Positions 53,213-62,017 of a stretch of 64,000 bases of DNA are shown here, piece by piece. The stretch covers positions 62,001 to 126,000 of the forward strand of contig JACKDV010000006.1 of assembly GCA_020633315.1 (NCBI GenBank), in the 5' to 3' direction. A program made the position numbers and the translations under genes. The notes beneath the pieces were generated by a model, which searched no databases, had not been told where the DNA came from, and was given only the letters and a program-made list of their open reading frames with translations. This DNA is from Myxococcales bacterium (GTDB lineage: Bacteria > Myxococcota_A > Polyangia > Nannocystales > Nannocystaceae). Within the stretch, counting starts at the first letter, position 1; each line of letters opens with the position of its first letter.

Positions 53213-54750
53213 CACTCGTCCTCCCCATGCTCGGCGCCGGCCTCGAACCACTCCGAGACCATCAGCGTCGTCTCCAGGCCCCAGCTCTCCTTGCGGGCGC
53301 CCACCGGGGGCATGTCCCCCTGGGCCACCACCCGCTGCAGGATGGAGGCCTCGCGCTCCACCCAGGCTTCGTAGGTCGACAGATCGGGGCGCGTGCCGTC
53401 GGGCAGGCCCGGGCCGTGGCAGGCGTCGCCCGAGCAGTGCTCCTCGAACAGCGGCTCGATGTCGCGGGTCCAGCTCAGCTCGCCCACGCGGCGCTGCTCG
53501 AAGCTCAGGCTCCGGGTGTGCGCCTCGGTCTCGATCTCCAGCGCGTGCCAGCCCGGCGTGAGCGCGAGCGGCTCGGCGCGCCAGCGACCGGCCTCGGCGG
53601 CCATGGGCAAGGGCTCGCCGTCGAGCCGCGCCTGGGCCACCGTGCCGCCCGCGTAGGGCTGCACCACGATCTCCACCGTCTCGGCGCTGATCCGCTCGAG
53701 GTTGCTCACCCCTTCCACCCGCACCGGCGGAGCGGGCCGCAGGTGGCAGGCCCAGCCCTCGTCCAGGGTCCACACCCCGCCGCCGGCCTCGGCCGCCAGC
53801 CGGCCCGGGGCCACCAGCTGCCCCTCGACCGTGGCCGTGGCGAATTCGCCGTGGTGCCAGCGATACAGGCGCTCGCCGGCGGCGATCCACAGGGCGTCGC
53901 CGCCCGCCGCCAGCTCGCCCACCGCCCCGGCCTCGAACTCGTAGCCGCGCGGCTCCTCGTCGCCGATCCACAGCTCGCCTCCCATGCGTGCCGCGATCCC
54001 CTCGCCCTCCACCAGCACCGCCGCGCTGGCGTCGTCGAAGGCCTCCGCCCGCAGGGCGTGGTCGACGGTGATCCGCCAGGCCTCGCCCGCGTCGTCGCTC
54101 AGCCACAGCTCGCCCTCGCTGCCGATGCAGGCCCCGGCGTTGCTCGCCAGCCAGCGCACCGCGTCCCAGGGCTCGTCGGAGGGGCGGGTCCATTCCCACC
54201 ACTGGCCGTGATCGCGATGGAGCAGCGCGTCGGCGACCACGAAGCCGTTGGCGTCGCTCGAAGGATCGCCGCACACCTGCTGCGGCTGCGCGAGGCCACC
54301 GGGCCAGGCCACCGGCACCGGCCACTCGCCGCGCAGGTCGAGCAGCTCGCCGTCCGCGATCACCAGCGCCCGGTCGGCCGTGCGCGCGTAGAGGGCCTCC
54401 ACGCTCGCGGGCAGGGTCTGCTCCACGTCGACGCCGAAGGGATCGACCACCCGCCAGGCCTCGTCGCCGGTCCGCATCCACAGGTGCCCCTCGGGCGAGA
54501 CCGAGTGCTGGAGCACCGGCTCGGTCAGCTCCACGCAGCGGGTCTGCAGCTCGAGCGCGGCCACGCTCAGCGGCACCCGCTCCAGCCGTGGCGGGTCCTC
54601 GGTCCCGTCGTCGGAGCTGCCATCGTCGGAGCTGCCGCCGTCGCTCGCGATGCCGCTCTCGTCCAGCTCTGCGGTCGGGCCCTCGGTCCCGCACCCGCCG
54701 AGGACGAGCCCCAGCATCATCGAGCGCGCCACCGCGCTCCCCCCCGACAT
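53212..54750 (-). CDS. Lipoprotein with propeller-like repeats and a CX4CH haem-type motif
   Basis: A 512-residue protein if started at MSGGSAVARSMMLGLVLGGC, which gives a lipoprotein signal; an ATG 7 codons upstream (54771) is an alternative. A Ser/Asp/Gly linker follows. Residues about 70-330 show Trp/Gly strands (EGHLWMRTGDEAWRVVDPFG, EGELWLSDDAGEAWRI, GGDALWIAAGERLYRWHHGE), consistent with a propeller. Residues about 330-425 look Ig-like (GWHALEIETEAHTRSLSFEQ). The C-terminus holds LFEEHCSGDACHGPGLPDGT: two Cys four residues apart followed by His (CX4CH), as in some multihaem cytochromes, with a downstream MPPVG of cytochrome c type. It is the first gene of the four-gene DUF1501 operon. 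Confidence 0.78.
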   Translation of the reverse strand: MSGGSAVARSMMLGLVLGGCGTEGPTAELDESGIASDGGSSDDGSSDDGTEDPPRLERVPLSVAALELQTRCVELTEPVLQHSVSPEGHLWMRTGDEAWRVVDPFGVDVEQTLPASVEALYARTADRALVIADGELLDLRGEWPVPVAWPGGLAQPQQVCGDPSSDANGFVVADALLHRDHGQWWEWTRPSDEPWDAVRWLASNAGACIGSEGELWLSDDAGEAWRITVDHALRAEAFDDASAAVLVEGEGIAARMGGELWIGDEEPRGYEFEAGAVGELAAGGDALWIAAGERLYRWHHGEFATATVEGQLVAPGRLAAEAGGGVWTLDEGWACHLRPAPPVRVEGVSNLERISAETVEIVVQPYAGGTVAQARLDGEPLPMAAEAGRWRAEPLALTPGWHALEIETEAHTRSLSFEQRRVGELSWTRDIEPLFEEHCSGDACHGPGLPDGTRPDLSTYEAWVEREASILQRVVAQGDMPPVGARKESWGLETTLMVSEWFEAGAEHGEDE

Positions 54751-54916
54751 GTCTGCAGATGTGGTCCTCATCCCCATCCAGTACGACAACTCACCACGTG
54801 GATTTTTCCGGGCCCTTCATTGCAAAAAGAGCGAGCGGAACGGCGGTCTTGGCGCAGCACCGGGCCCGATGGCGAGGGGCGCTGCGGCGGCCGAGCGGGG
54901 CCGGTAGCCTGCCCCG

Positions 54917-55930
54917 GTGACCGACCTGCCCGAGGACGCCCTCGAGATCGCCCGCGCCGCGGTGCTGGATGCGGTGGCCGTGTGCCGCCGCGCCGCCCGA
55001 CGCCTCGTCGCGCTGGGCCAAGTGGCCAAGGCCGACGACAGCCCGGTGACCGTGGCCGACTTCGCGGCGCAGGCCGTGATCGTGCGAGGCCTGCGGAGGC
55101 TGGGGGCCCAGCCGATCCTCGGCGAGGAGCGAGCCGAGCTGCTGCTGCAGCCCGAGCATGCGTCGCTGTGCGATGCGGTGGTGGAGGCCGTGCGCGCGGT
55201 GTGGCCCGACGCGACCCCCGACGCGGTGCTCGAGGCGATCGACGGCGCCAGCGGAGCGCCCGATCCCGCCGGCCACTGGGTGGTCGATCCCATCGACGGC
55301 ACCCGAGGCTTCGTGCGGGGCCGCCAGTACGCGGTGTGCCTGGCGTGGATCGCCGACGCCCGCCCGCGCCTGGCCGTGATGGGCTGCCCCAACCTCCCGC
55401 GGCCGCTCGACGCTCGCTTCGACCTCGCCGATCCCGAGGGCACGCTGCTGCTCGCCCGCGAGGGCACGCCGCTGCGCTTCGGGCCCGCGGTGCCCGGCGC
55501 CGAGCTCCGTGCCGTGGACCCCGTGCCGAGCGAGCGACCCTCGACCTTGGTGGTGACCCACTCCTTCGACGGCACCTACAGCCGCCTGGGAGATCTCGAG
55601 CGCGTGCTCGCCAAGCTCGACGGCCCGCTCGAGCGCCGCCCCGCGGGCAGCCAGGCCAAGTACGGCATCGTGGCCCGCGGACAGGCCCACGCCTACCTGC
55701 GCCTGCCCAAGAAGCGGCACCGGGCCGAGCACGTGTGGGACCACGCCCCGGGCTGGCTGTGCGCCATCACGGCCGGCATGACCGTCACCGATCTCGCCGG
55801 CCGTCCCTTCGACTTCTCCACCGGGGCCCGGCTCGCCAACAACTATGGCGTGGTGTGTGCCCGGCCGTCGGTGCACGGCGAGCTGCTGGCCGCGATCGAG
55901 GCGCTGGGCCTGCACCGCCGGGACGGCTGA
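54917..55930 (+). CDS. 3'(2'),5'-bisphosphate nucleotidase / inositol monophosphatase family (HAL2/CysQ-like)
   Basis: A 337-residue protein from a GTG start. Family motifs in order: AKADDSPVTVADFAAQAVIV (motif before the metal site), ILGEERAEL (Glu ligand), WVVDPIDGTRGFVRGRQYAV (the DPIDGT metal/phosphate motif; TRGF is typical of HAL2/PAP phosphatases), GSQAKYGIVARGQAHAYLRL and EHVWDHAPGW (W-D-x-A-P metal ligand). All catalytic residues are present. It should remove the 3'-phosphate from PAP or act on inositol phosphates; TRGF and the HAL2-like length favour PAP. It stands alone on the plus strand. Confidence 0.92.
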   Translation: MTDLPEDALEIARAAVLDAVAVCRRAARRLVALGQVAKADDSPVTVADFAAQAVIVRGLRRLGAQPILGEERAELLLQPEHASLCDAVVEAVRAVWPDATPDAVLEAIDGASGAPDPAGHWVVDPIDGTRGFVRGRQYAVCLAWIADARPRLAVMGCPNLPRPLDARFDLADPEGTLLLAREGTPLRFGPAVPGAELRAVDPVPSERPSTLVVTHSFDGTYSRLGDLERVLAKLDGPLERRPAGSQAKYGIVARGQAHAYLRLPKKRHRAEHVWDHAPGWLCAITAGMTVTDLAGRPFDFSTGARLANNYGVVCARPSVHGELLAAIEALGLHRRDG

Positions 55931-56273
55931 CGGCTCGGGCGCGCCTGGGCGTCGGGACGGTCGGAATCCGAGAAAATTCCTCCTCCGCGCGCAGCCAAGT
56001 CGCAGCGCGTGAGCACTCACCGTCGTGGATGAAGGGCTCCGCATCTCGTGGAGCCTCGGGGCCACGATCGACAGCACGCCCGCGGAGCGACGAAGACACC
56101 GATGCCGCCGGGCGGGCGTGTCGTGTCGACGACGAAGGTCTTGTCACGTCGAGGCTCTCGCCGGTCGAGCCCGTTAATCGAGGCCGCATCCCGTTGCCTG
56201 GATTGAAATCGCCACCGAGCGGCCGAGGTCGCTCACTCACGATCGAATCGAGCTGGAAGAAGGAAGAAGAGAA

Positions 56274-56618
56274 ATGTCCACGTTCAAGGTAAACATCCCC
56301 GCGGGTCCGCTCTGGAGCAATGACGAGGCGCAGAAGCTCGGTCCGCGGATCGCGGCTGCGCACGGCGGCAAGTTCACGGGCCAGTGGACGACCGTCGTCG
56401 AGGGGCAGATGAGCGTCGTCGAGGTGGAGCTTCCCGTCGAGCACTCGGGCAGCCACGAGCTCACCACGGACGTCCTCGCCGGTCCGCTGTGGAGCAACGA
56501 CGAGGCGCAGAAGATCGGGCCGAACATCGCTGCCTCCTACGGCGGGACGTTCACCGGGCAGTGGCGGACCATCACCGAAGGCGTGATGAGCGTCATCCAA
56601 GTGAGGTTCAAGTACTAG
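56274..56618 (+). CDS. Mannan-binding lectin of the Microcystis viridis lectin (MVL) family
   Basis: A 114-residue protein made of two homologous halves: residues about 11-50 (AGPLWSNDEAQKLGP, AAAHGGKFTGQWTTVVEGQM) and about 69-108 (AGPLWSNDEAQKIGP, AASYGGTFTGQWRTITEGVM). GPLWSN, FTGQW and EG-MSV occur once per repeat. This is the exact plan and near-exact sequence, as I remember it, of MVL, a cyanobacterial lectin that binds Man-alpha(1-6)Man-beta(1-4)GlcNAc cores with one site per repeat. No signal peptide, so it is cytoplasmic or exported by another route. A long purine run (GGAAGAAGGAAGAAGAGAA) serves as ribosome-binding site. GC content by eye is about 65%, lower than the neighbours. The 343-nt upstream gap shows no clear promoter; it has a GGAAT/ATTCC inverted repeat at 55963-55980. 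Confidence 0.93.
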   Translation: MSTFKVNIPAGPLWSNDEAQKLGPRIAAAHGGKFTGQWTTVVEGQMSVVEVELPVEHSGSHELTTDVLAGPLWSNDEAQKIGPNIAASYGGTFTGQWRTITEGVMSVIQVRFKY

Positions 56619-56634
56619 ATCCTCGCTTCGGGCA

Positions 56635-56665
56635 TCGATGGCTCCGAGCGACTCGGAGCCATCGA
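56635..56665. terminator. Bidirectional terminator after the lectin gene
   Basis: A perfect 14-bp stem (TCGATGGCTCCGAG / CTCGGAGCCATCGA) with a CGA loop lies 17 nt after the lectin stop and before the convergent DUF6029-like gene. Confidence 0.75.
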
Positions 56666-56714
56666 GACCATCCCATCACGCGGAGATGTCCTCGACGGGC
56701 TCTCCGCGTCCCGC

Positions 56715-58700
56715 CTAGAACGCGATCACCAGCTCCCCGCGCACGCCCTCGAAGTCCGGCAGCACGCGGCACGAGCCGTTGACGCAGATGGGCCCGCCGA
56801 AGCGGCGGCCGGCGAACAGCCGCAGGAAGCTCGAGTTGAACATGTTCACCTGCGCCTGCACCCCGGGCCACAGGTGCGGCCGGCACAGGCTGTTGGCCCC
56901 GGGCTCGCAGCGCTCGTCGGTCAGGCCGATCTCGTCCGCGGGCACGGGGGCCTCGGTGTCGATGCCCTGCACCCAGCTGATCGAGAACCAGGGGCTGAGG
57001 CTGTAGCCCAGGGTGAACAGGCCGCGGAAGAAGTCCTCGCGGGCGACGGGCGAGGTCACCAGGTTCTCCCACCGCCCCTCGCCGCGGATGGCGATGGCGT
57101 GCTGGAGCCCGCGGCGCCTGGCCACCGGGATGGAGACATAGAGCTCGGCGTGCGGGAAGCGTCGGCGCAGCCAGGTCTCGTGCCCGCGGGGTGTGTTGCG
57201 CCAGCGCTCGTAGCGATAGCCCGTGGAGACCTGCAGCACGAAGTCCGAGTGGGGCTTGCGCCAGATGATGCCGCCGTAGTTGTGGCTGGCCAGGCGCGCG
57301 TTGTCGCCGGTGAACTGGCTGAAGCCCACCGTGTCGTTGTAGAGGTACTCCAGCGAGTTGACGTAGAGGGTGAGCCCCTTGTCGCGGATGAGGTGATCGA
57401 GGCGCACCCGAGCGCCGGTGGCGTTCATGTTGCCGGGCACGGCCTGGTCCTCGCGCTCGAGGGTGGGGTGCTCGGAGTACTTGAGCAGCGAGTTCTGGGT
57501 GAGCGCCACCAGGTAGTCGCGGTAGTGCTTGCCCTCGACCAGCAGGGTGGTCGTGCCCAGCCGCAGGGTGTTGGAGCCGTAGATCCCGTAGCCCTGCAGG
57601 GGGACGGTGGACAGGGCCTCGGCCTCGGGCACCCCGCGCACCTGCGGGTTGCGCAGCACCCCGGCGGCCCCCACGAACACGTCCCACACCTTGGCGATGC
57701 GGCTGCGGGCCACGTCGCCGCCGATCACGTGCAGGTGCTCGTCGATCACGCCATCGGTGATCTCGTTGCCGAAGTCGATGTGCACGTAGTGGGCGCCCAG
57801 ATCGACCTTGCCCGGGAGCGTGCCCTCGAGCCGACCGCCCATCAGCAGGTCGGAGCAGACGGTCCACCAGGGATTGCCCACCTCGGGGGTGCGCCACCCG
57901 GAGACGTTGCAGCCGCGATCCTCGGTGTCCTGGCTGAAGGTGTACGACTTGGCGGGGAAGCCCGGGTCGGGGATGAGCTGGCGGGTGGCGAAGTCGCTGT
58001 TCTGCCGGTTGGCGAAGCCCGCGATGGCGGTGGCGCGCACCTCCTTGCTGCGGAAGTCGGCCCGCCCGCCCTTGATGCTGGCGTCGACGCCGATCTCGTC
58101 GATCTTGCGCACGCTCAGCGCCACCCCGCGACCGAAGTTCACGTTGAAGTCGCCGGCGTAGATCGAGAAGCGCTTGGTGTCGGCGCGCACGGTCACCCGC
58201 TCCAGCCGCGCGTCGTCGCCGATCTCCACGCAGTCGCCCTCGCAGTTCTGGCCGCTGGGGAACCACACCTTCTGGCCATCGACGCGGATCTGCGTGCCGA
58301 TGGTGACCTTGCGCAGCCGCGTCTCCACCCCCAGGTTCAGGCGCCCCACCAGGCTCACGAAGCCATCGTCGGACTCCTGGAGGTTGTGGTTGTTGCGGTA
58401 CCACTCGGTGAAGACGGTCAGCCGCGTCCAGGGGACCACCGAGGCCGCGCCCACGGTCAGCCGCGGGACCCGGATCGTGGGCGGGGTGGGGCGATTGGGC
58501 CGGCCGGTGTCCGGGTCCACCTGGCCCGAGCCCGCCTCGTCGCTCGCGGCCTCCGTCCCCGCCTCGGCCTCCGTCGCGGGATCGGCGGGGTCGACCATCG
58601 CCGCCGCAGACCCCCACGGGGACGCCGTCGCGACGCCCGGGGTCAGCGCGCCGCCCAGGAGCACGAGCGTGAGAGCCGATCGCCGCACGTGGGACTTCAC
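56715..58700 (-). CDS. Outer-membrane beta-barrel protein, DUF6029-like
   Basis: A 661-residue protein. The GTG start at 58700 overlaps the preceding TGA by 4 nt (GTGA) and gives MKSHVRRSALTLVLLGGALT, a signal with cleavage near ATA. A Glu/Asp/Ala linker follows. The rest alternates polar and aromatic residues in strand-sized segments (RLTVFTEWYRNNHNLQESDD, KRFSIYAGDFNVNFGRGVAL, SDFVLQVSTGYRYERWRNTP) and ends in VRGELVIAF with a terminal Phe, the outer-membrane assembly signal. AGDFNVNFGRGVALSVRK resembles the GRGxxLS motif of DUF6029 proteins. Coupling to a TlpA-like gene suggests a shared envelope role. Confidence 0.8.
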   Translation of the reverse strand: MKSHVRRSALTLVLLGGALTPGVATASPWGSAAAMVDPADPATEAEAGTEAASDEAGSGQVDPDTGRPNRPTPPTIRVPRLTVGAASVVPWTRLTVFTEWYRNNHNLQESDDGFVSLVGRLNLGVETRLRKVTIGTQIRVDGQKVWFPSGQNCEGDCVEIGDDARLERVTVRADTKRFSIYAGDFNVNFGRGVALSVRKIDEIGVDASIKGGRADFRSKEVRATAIAGFANRQNSDFATRQLIPDPGFPAKSYTFSQDTEDRGCNVSGWRTPEVGNPWWTVCSDLLMGGRLEGTLPGKVDLGAHYVHIDFGNEITDGVIDEHLHVIGGDVARSRIAKVWDVFVGAAGVLRNPQVRGVPEAEALSTVPLQGYGIYGSNTLRLGTTTLLVEGKHYRDYLVALTQNSLLKYSEHPTLEREDQAVPGNMNATGARVRLDHLIRDKGLTLYVNSLEYLYNDTVGFSQFTGDNARLASHNYGGIIWRKPHSDFVLQVSTGYRYERWRNTPRGHETWLRRRFPHAELYVSIPVARRRGLQHAIAIRGEGRWENLVTSPVAREDFFRGLFTLGYSLSPWFSISWVQGIDTEAPVPADEIGLTDERCEPGANSLCRPHLWPGVQAQVNMFNSSFLRLFAGRRFGGPICVNGSCRVLPDFEGVRGELVIAF

Positions 58701-59230
58701 GAGCCCGAGGGCAGCACCGAGTCGAGGTAGGCCTCGAGCTCCTCCATGTCGCCCGACATATAGCCCTGGTGATCCTTGAGCACCCGCCCTCGGGCGTCGA
58801 GCACCACGTAGTAGGGGATGTCCCCGCGGGGGTTGTAGCGGGTGAGCACCTGCGTCTCCCGGTCGAGCAGCACCGGGAACGGGTAGCCCTCGCGCTCCAC
58901 CCAGGTGGGTACCTGGGCCGCGGTGTCGGGCCCGTCGATGCTCACCGCGAAGATCTGCAGCCCCCGCTCCTTGCGGGTGGCATACATGCCGCTCATCTTG
59001 GTCAGCTCCTGCTGGCAGGGCTGGCACCACGTGGCCCAGAACGCCAGCACGAACACGTCCTGGTCCGACTCGGCGGTGGGGGTGACGAGCTCGCCGTCGA
59101 CGTTGGGCAGCGAGATGTCCAGGCCCCCGGCATCACCTGCCCCGTCGGCCGGGCCGGTGCTGCCGCCCGAGGGCCCACAGGCCAGGACGAGCAGCGTGGC
59201 GAGGTGGAGCAGGCTACGTCGGCGGAGCAT
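58697..59230 (-). CDS. TlpA-family thiol-disulfide lipoprotein (WCQPC)
   Basis: A 177-residue protein starting MLRRRSLLHLATLLVLACGP (lipobox VLAC). It is a TlpA/ResA-type redoxin: ISLPNVDGELVTPTAESDQD, VLAFWATWCQPCQQELTKMS (active site) and GDIPYYVVLDARGRVLKDHQ (cis-Pro region). It reduces or oxidises periplasmic disulfides or haem-site thiols. It overlaps the preceding TlpA-like gene by 17 nt and the following barrel gene by 4 nt, so the three are co-translated. Confidence 0.92.
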   Translation of the reverse strand: MLRRRSLLHLATLLVLACGPSGGSTGPADGAGDAGGLDISLPNVDGELVTPTAESDQDVFVLAFWATWCQPCQQELTKMSGMYATRKERGLQIFAVSIDGPDTAAQVPTWVEREGYPFPVLLDRETQVLTRYNPRGDIPYYVVLDARGRVLKDHQGYMSGDMEELEAYLDSVLPSGS

Positions 59231-59978
59231 AGGGGTCCTCGATGATCAGCTCGATCTGAGCGCGCAGCACCTCGATCGGAGCTTGCTGGGCCTGGAGCTT
59301 CCAGCGGATGTTGCCGTTGGCATCGATCAGCATGTTGATCGGCGTGGCGGCGGCGGGGTCTTGGAGGTAGATCGAGCCCCAGTCGAACACCTGGTCCATG
59401 ATGACGGGGAAGTCCAGCGCGACGCCCTGGCCACCGCCCGCCGACCAGTTGCCCGAGGCCCAGTCGCTGCAGAAGCCGCCCGTGGGAGCCGAGGCCACCC
59501 AGTCCTGGAAGAGCACCTGCACGATCTCCAGGCCCTGCTCGTGGTACTCGTCGTAGAGGTCGGGGAACTCGAGGGTCTCGGCCTGGCAGGGCAGGCACCA
59601 GCCGGCCCCGATGTTGACGAGGATCACGCGGTTGTGCTTGCCGTCCTGCCGCGGGCACATGAAGTCGGCGAGCTGCACCGGGTCGCCGTCACAGGTCGAC
59701 AGCGGCTGGCCGGTGTTGTTGGCGAGCCGCTGACCGACCTCGGTGCCGTAGCCGTTGGGCCCCGGCCCGGGGTAGCCGCACTCGCCCTCGTCCATCGAGC
59801 GGTCGAGCTGCGCCGGGTCGAGGTCGCCGCCACCGGTGCCGGTGCCGTCGGCCGAGGTCGCCGCGACGCCATCGGACGCGTCGGGGCCCGACCCGGAGGT
59901 CTCGTCGTCGCCACCGATGACGGGCGGGGGAGCACAGCCGAGCAGGGCCAGGGTGAGGCAGGGAATCAACGGTCGCAT
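59214..59978 (-). CDS. Redoxin-fold lipoprotein (WCLPC)
   Basis: A 254-residue protein starting MRPLIPCLTLALLGCAPPPV (lipobox LLGC). A Gly/Ser/Thr/Asp linker of about 40 residues is followed by a Cys-containing segment (STCDGDPVQLADFMCPRQDG) and a TlpA-like domain: VILVNIGAGWCLPCQAETLE, PVIMDQVFDWGSIYL and TPINMLIDANGNIRWKLQAQ. The two additional Cys before the domain may form a second disulfide. It lies 16 nt after the lipoprotein gene at 59995. Confidence 0.9.
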   Translation of the reverse strand: MRPLIPCLTLALLGCAPPPVIGGDDETSGSGPDASDGVAATSADGTGTGGGDLDPAQLDRSMDEGECGYPGPGPNGYGTEVGQRLANNTGQPLSTCDGDPVQLADFMCPRQDGKHNRVILVNIGAGWCLPCQAETLEFPDLYDEYHEQGLEIVQVLFQDWVASAPTGGFCSDWASGNWSAGGGQGVALDFPVIMDQVFDWGSIYLQDPAAATPINMLIDANGNIRWKLQAQQAPIEVLRAQIELIIEDPYAPPT

Positions 59979-59994
59979 GGTCGAGCTCTGGGCG

Positions 59995-60969
59995 TCAGTC
60001 GTTGGACATGGCCGATGACCAGGGCCCGGGAGCCCCCATCAGTCCTCGCTGGTCGATGTTGAGGTTGAAGGGCCCGGTCAGGCCGTTGTAGCTGTCGACC
60101 ACCACGATGACCGACTGGCCCATCACCAGGTCGACGTCGACCTGCGAGGTCAGCACCATCCCGATGTCGTCGTTGCAGGCCAGCTCGTTGCCGCCGCACA
60201 TGTCGAGCACCGAGAGCGTGGTGTCGAAGCCCGTGCCCGCCGTGTCGAAGCGGTAGGTGCCGTCGTCCGGCGCCGTGAACATGAACAGGGAGTCCTCGCC
60301 ACCACCACCACCGCAGGTCTGGATCACGTCGTCGAACAGCCCGGTGTTGTCGCCCATGAGCATCTGCGGGACCACGCTGCCCACGTCCTCGTCGGGGCAC
60401 TCACCGCCGCCGGGGGGCTCGGGCGCCCAGACGCACACGGTGGTGCCGACGCAGGTCATGCCGTCGGGGCACGCCTCTCCGTTCGAGCAGTCGAGGTAGC
60501 AATCGATGGAGAAGTCGTTGTCGATGTCCTGACACCCGGGCTGCGCCTCCCCGGCGGGCGGCATCTCGCAGTCGTCCGCCGAGCGGCAGCCCTGCTCGGA
60601 GCAGACCGCAAAGGGGCCGAACGAGAGGCACACCTCGCCGGGCGCGCAGAGCATCGGATCGTCGAGGCAATCGCCGTAGCCCGACCCGGGCGGCTCGCCC
60701 GTCGACGACTCCGAGCTCTCGGAGCCCGCAGAGGAGGTGCTGGTGGAATCCGCGCCGGAGCTCGAGCTCCCGCTCGTCGTGGCCCCGGCCGTCGAGTCCG
60801 AGGACCCGGTGGTCGAGGTGGCTCCGGTCGTGGTCCCGTCGGCCGGCGCGCCGTCGTCACCCGGACACGCGGTGGCCAGCAGCACGACCGCAGCCAGCGG
60901 AATCGAGGCTCGACCGAGGCCCGCCCCCCAGCCGCTCGCTCGCCAAGAGGTCGACGTCGAGGTCTGCAT
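59995..60969 (-). CDS. Cys-rich lipoprotein with Ser/Thr linker and PPC-like domain
   Basis: A 324-residue protein starting MQTSTSTSWRASGWGAGLGR; the lipobox is LLATAC. About 70 residues of Ser/Thr/Gly linker follow. A disulfide-rich region is next (CAPGEVCLSFGPFAVCSEQG, CYLDCSNGEACPDGMTCVGT), typical of myxobacterial secreted Cys-rich repeats. The C-terminal about 110 residues (SLFMFTAPDDGTYRFDTAGT, TTLSVLDMCGGNELACNDD, QSVIVVVDSYNGLTGPFNLN) resemble a bacterial pre-peptidase (PPC) beta-sandwich. It is the first gene of the run with two TlpA-like genes and the barrel gene, and is divergent from the 61199 gene. Confidence 0.83.
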   Translation of the reverse strand: MQTSTSTSWRASGWGAGLGRASIPLAAVVLLATACPGDDGAPADGTTTGATSTTGSSDSTAGATTSGSSSSGADSTSTSSAGSESSESSTGEPPGSGYGDCLDDPMLCAPGEVCLSFGPFAVCSEQGCRSADDCEMPPAGEAQPGCQDIDNDFSIDCYLDCSNGEACPDGMTCVGTTVCVWAPEPPGGGECPDEDVGSVVPQMLMGDNTGLFDDVIQTCGGGGGEDSLFMFTAPDDGTYRFDTAGTGFDTTLSVLDMCGGNELACNDDIGMVLTSQVDVDLVMGQSVIVVVDSYNGLTGPFNLNIDQRGLMGAPGPWSSAMSND

Positions 60970-61198
60970 TCGGTCTCGAAGGGTACTACGACGCTCGTTC
61001 GGTTTGAGCGGGGATCGATCGTGGCTCGAAAATCGCGCGGGCCCACCGATCCCGCAATCTGCGCGCAGTGGCACCTTCGGGGCCTCGCTCCCACATGGGG
61101 CTCGGGGGGGTCCCCGGCCGATCCATCCCCAGCCACGTAGCGATTTCCCAAAACCATCCCGCGGGGCCCTATCATTGGGAGCCTCCCGGGTCAGTCTC

Positions 61199-61975
61199 AT
61201 GCGTTCGACCGTTCTGCTCATCGCTGCCGCCACGCTCCCCCTGCTCGGTTGTCCCTCATCCGACGAGCCTCCGATGACGACCGCGGAGCAAGACCCCTCG
61301 ACGACCACCGACGAGCCCGCCACCGATGAGGGCACCACCTCGTTGGGCGACGGGTCGAGCACCGGCGAGGCCGGCAGCTCGAGCTCGGGCGAGGACGAGA
61401 GCACCAGCACCGGCGAGGAAGTGGCGGTCTGCCCCTACGAGGATCCCGGCTGGCAGCTCTACAGCGAGGGCCTGCAGATCCCCCACTGGGAGCTCGAGAC
61501 CTTCAACGGCGAGCTCTTCCGGGTCTGCGACTACTACGACAGCCCCATCTTCCTCGACGTCAGCGCGATGTGGTGCCAGCCCTGCCAGGCCGTCGCGGCC
61601 TTCCTCGCGGGCAACGACGAGGCGGGCGAGTGGTACTTCGGCGGAGACCCGCAGTACCTCGCCGACTACGCGTATCCGTTCCGCGACTACGTCGACGCGG
61701 GCTGCATCAAGTGGGTCACGGTGATCGTGGAGAACGAGGAGGGCATGCCGCCCTCCAACTTCGACGCCTCGGTGTGGGAGACGCAGTATCACCACCCCGA
61801 CATCCCGGTGATCGCCGACCCCACGGGTGACTTCCTCTACTGGATGGACATCTCCTTCTTCCCGTCGACGTTCTTGATCAACAACGACTTCACCTACCTC
61901 ACCGACGACTTCATCTACGGGATGGAGCTGGTGGTCGACAACCTCGAGTGCGACCTGAGCGGCGGCGGCAGGTAG
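61199..61975 (+). CDS. Redoxin-fold lipoprotein (WCQPC)
   Basis: A 258-residue protein starting MRSTVLLIAAATLPLLGC (lipobox LLGC), a Ser/Thr/Glu linker of about 55 residues, then a thioredoxin-like domain: PIFLDVSAMWCQPCQAVAAF with the active-site pair, VTVIVENEEGMPPSNFDASV and SFFPSTFLINNDFTYLTDDF. The tail Cys (ECDLSGGGR) is unusual. It is a diverged TlpA-like oxidoreductase in the periplasm. It is followed 42 nt later by the selenoprotein gene on the same strand, so the two may be co-transcribed. Confidence 0.88.
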   Translation: MRSTVLLIAAATLPLLGCPSSDEPPMTTAEQDPSTTTDEPATDEGTTSLGDGSSTGEAGSSSSGEDESTSTGEEVAVCPYEDPGWQLYSEGLQIPHWELETFNGELFRVCDYYDSPIFLDVSAMWCQPCQAVAAFLAGNDEAGEWYFGGDPQYLADYAYPFRDYVDAGCIKWVTVIVENEEGMPPSNFDASVWETQYHHPDIPVIADPTGDFLYWMDISFFPSTFLINNDFTYLTDDFIYGMELVVDNLECDLSGGGR

Positions 61976-62017
61976 GGCCCGGGACCCGCGGAACGCTCGC
62001 CCCCGGCGAGGAGCATC

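Noticed and set aside
55963..55980. GGAAT/ATTCC inverted repeat upstream of the lectin gene as an operator.
   Set aside because: Only 5-bp arms and 290 nt from the start codon; too weak to list as a site.
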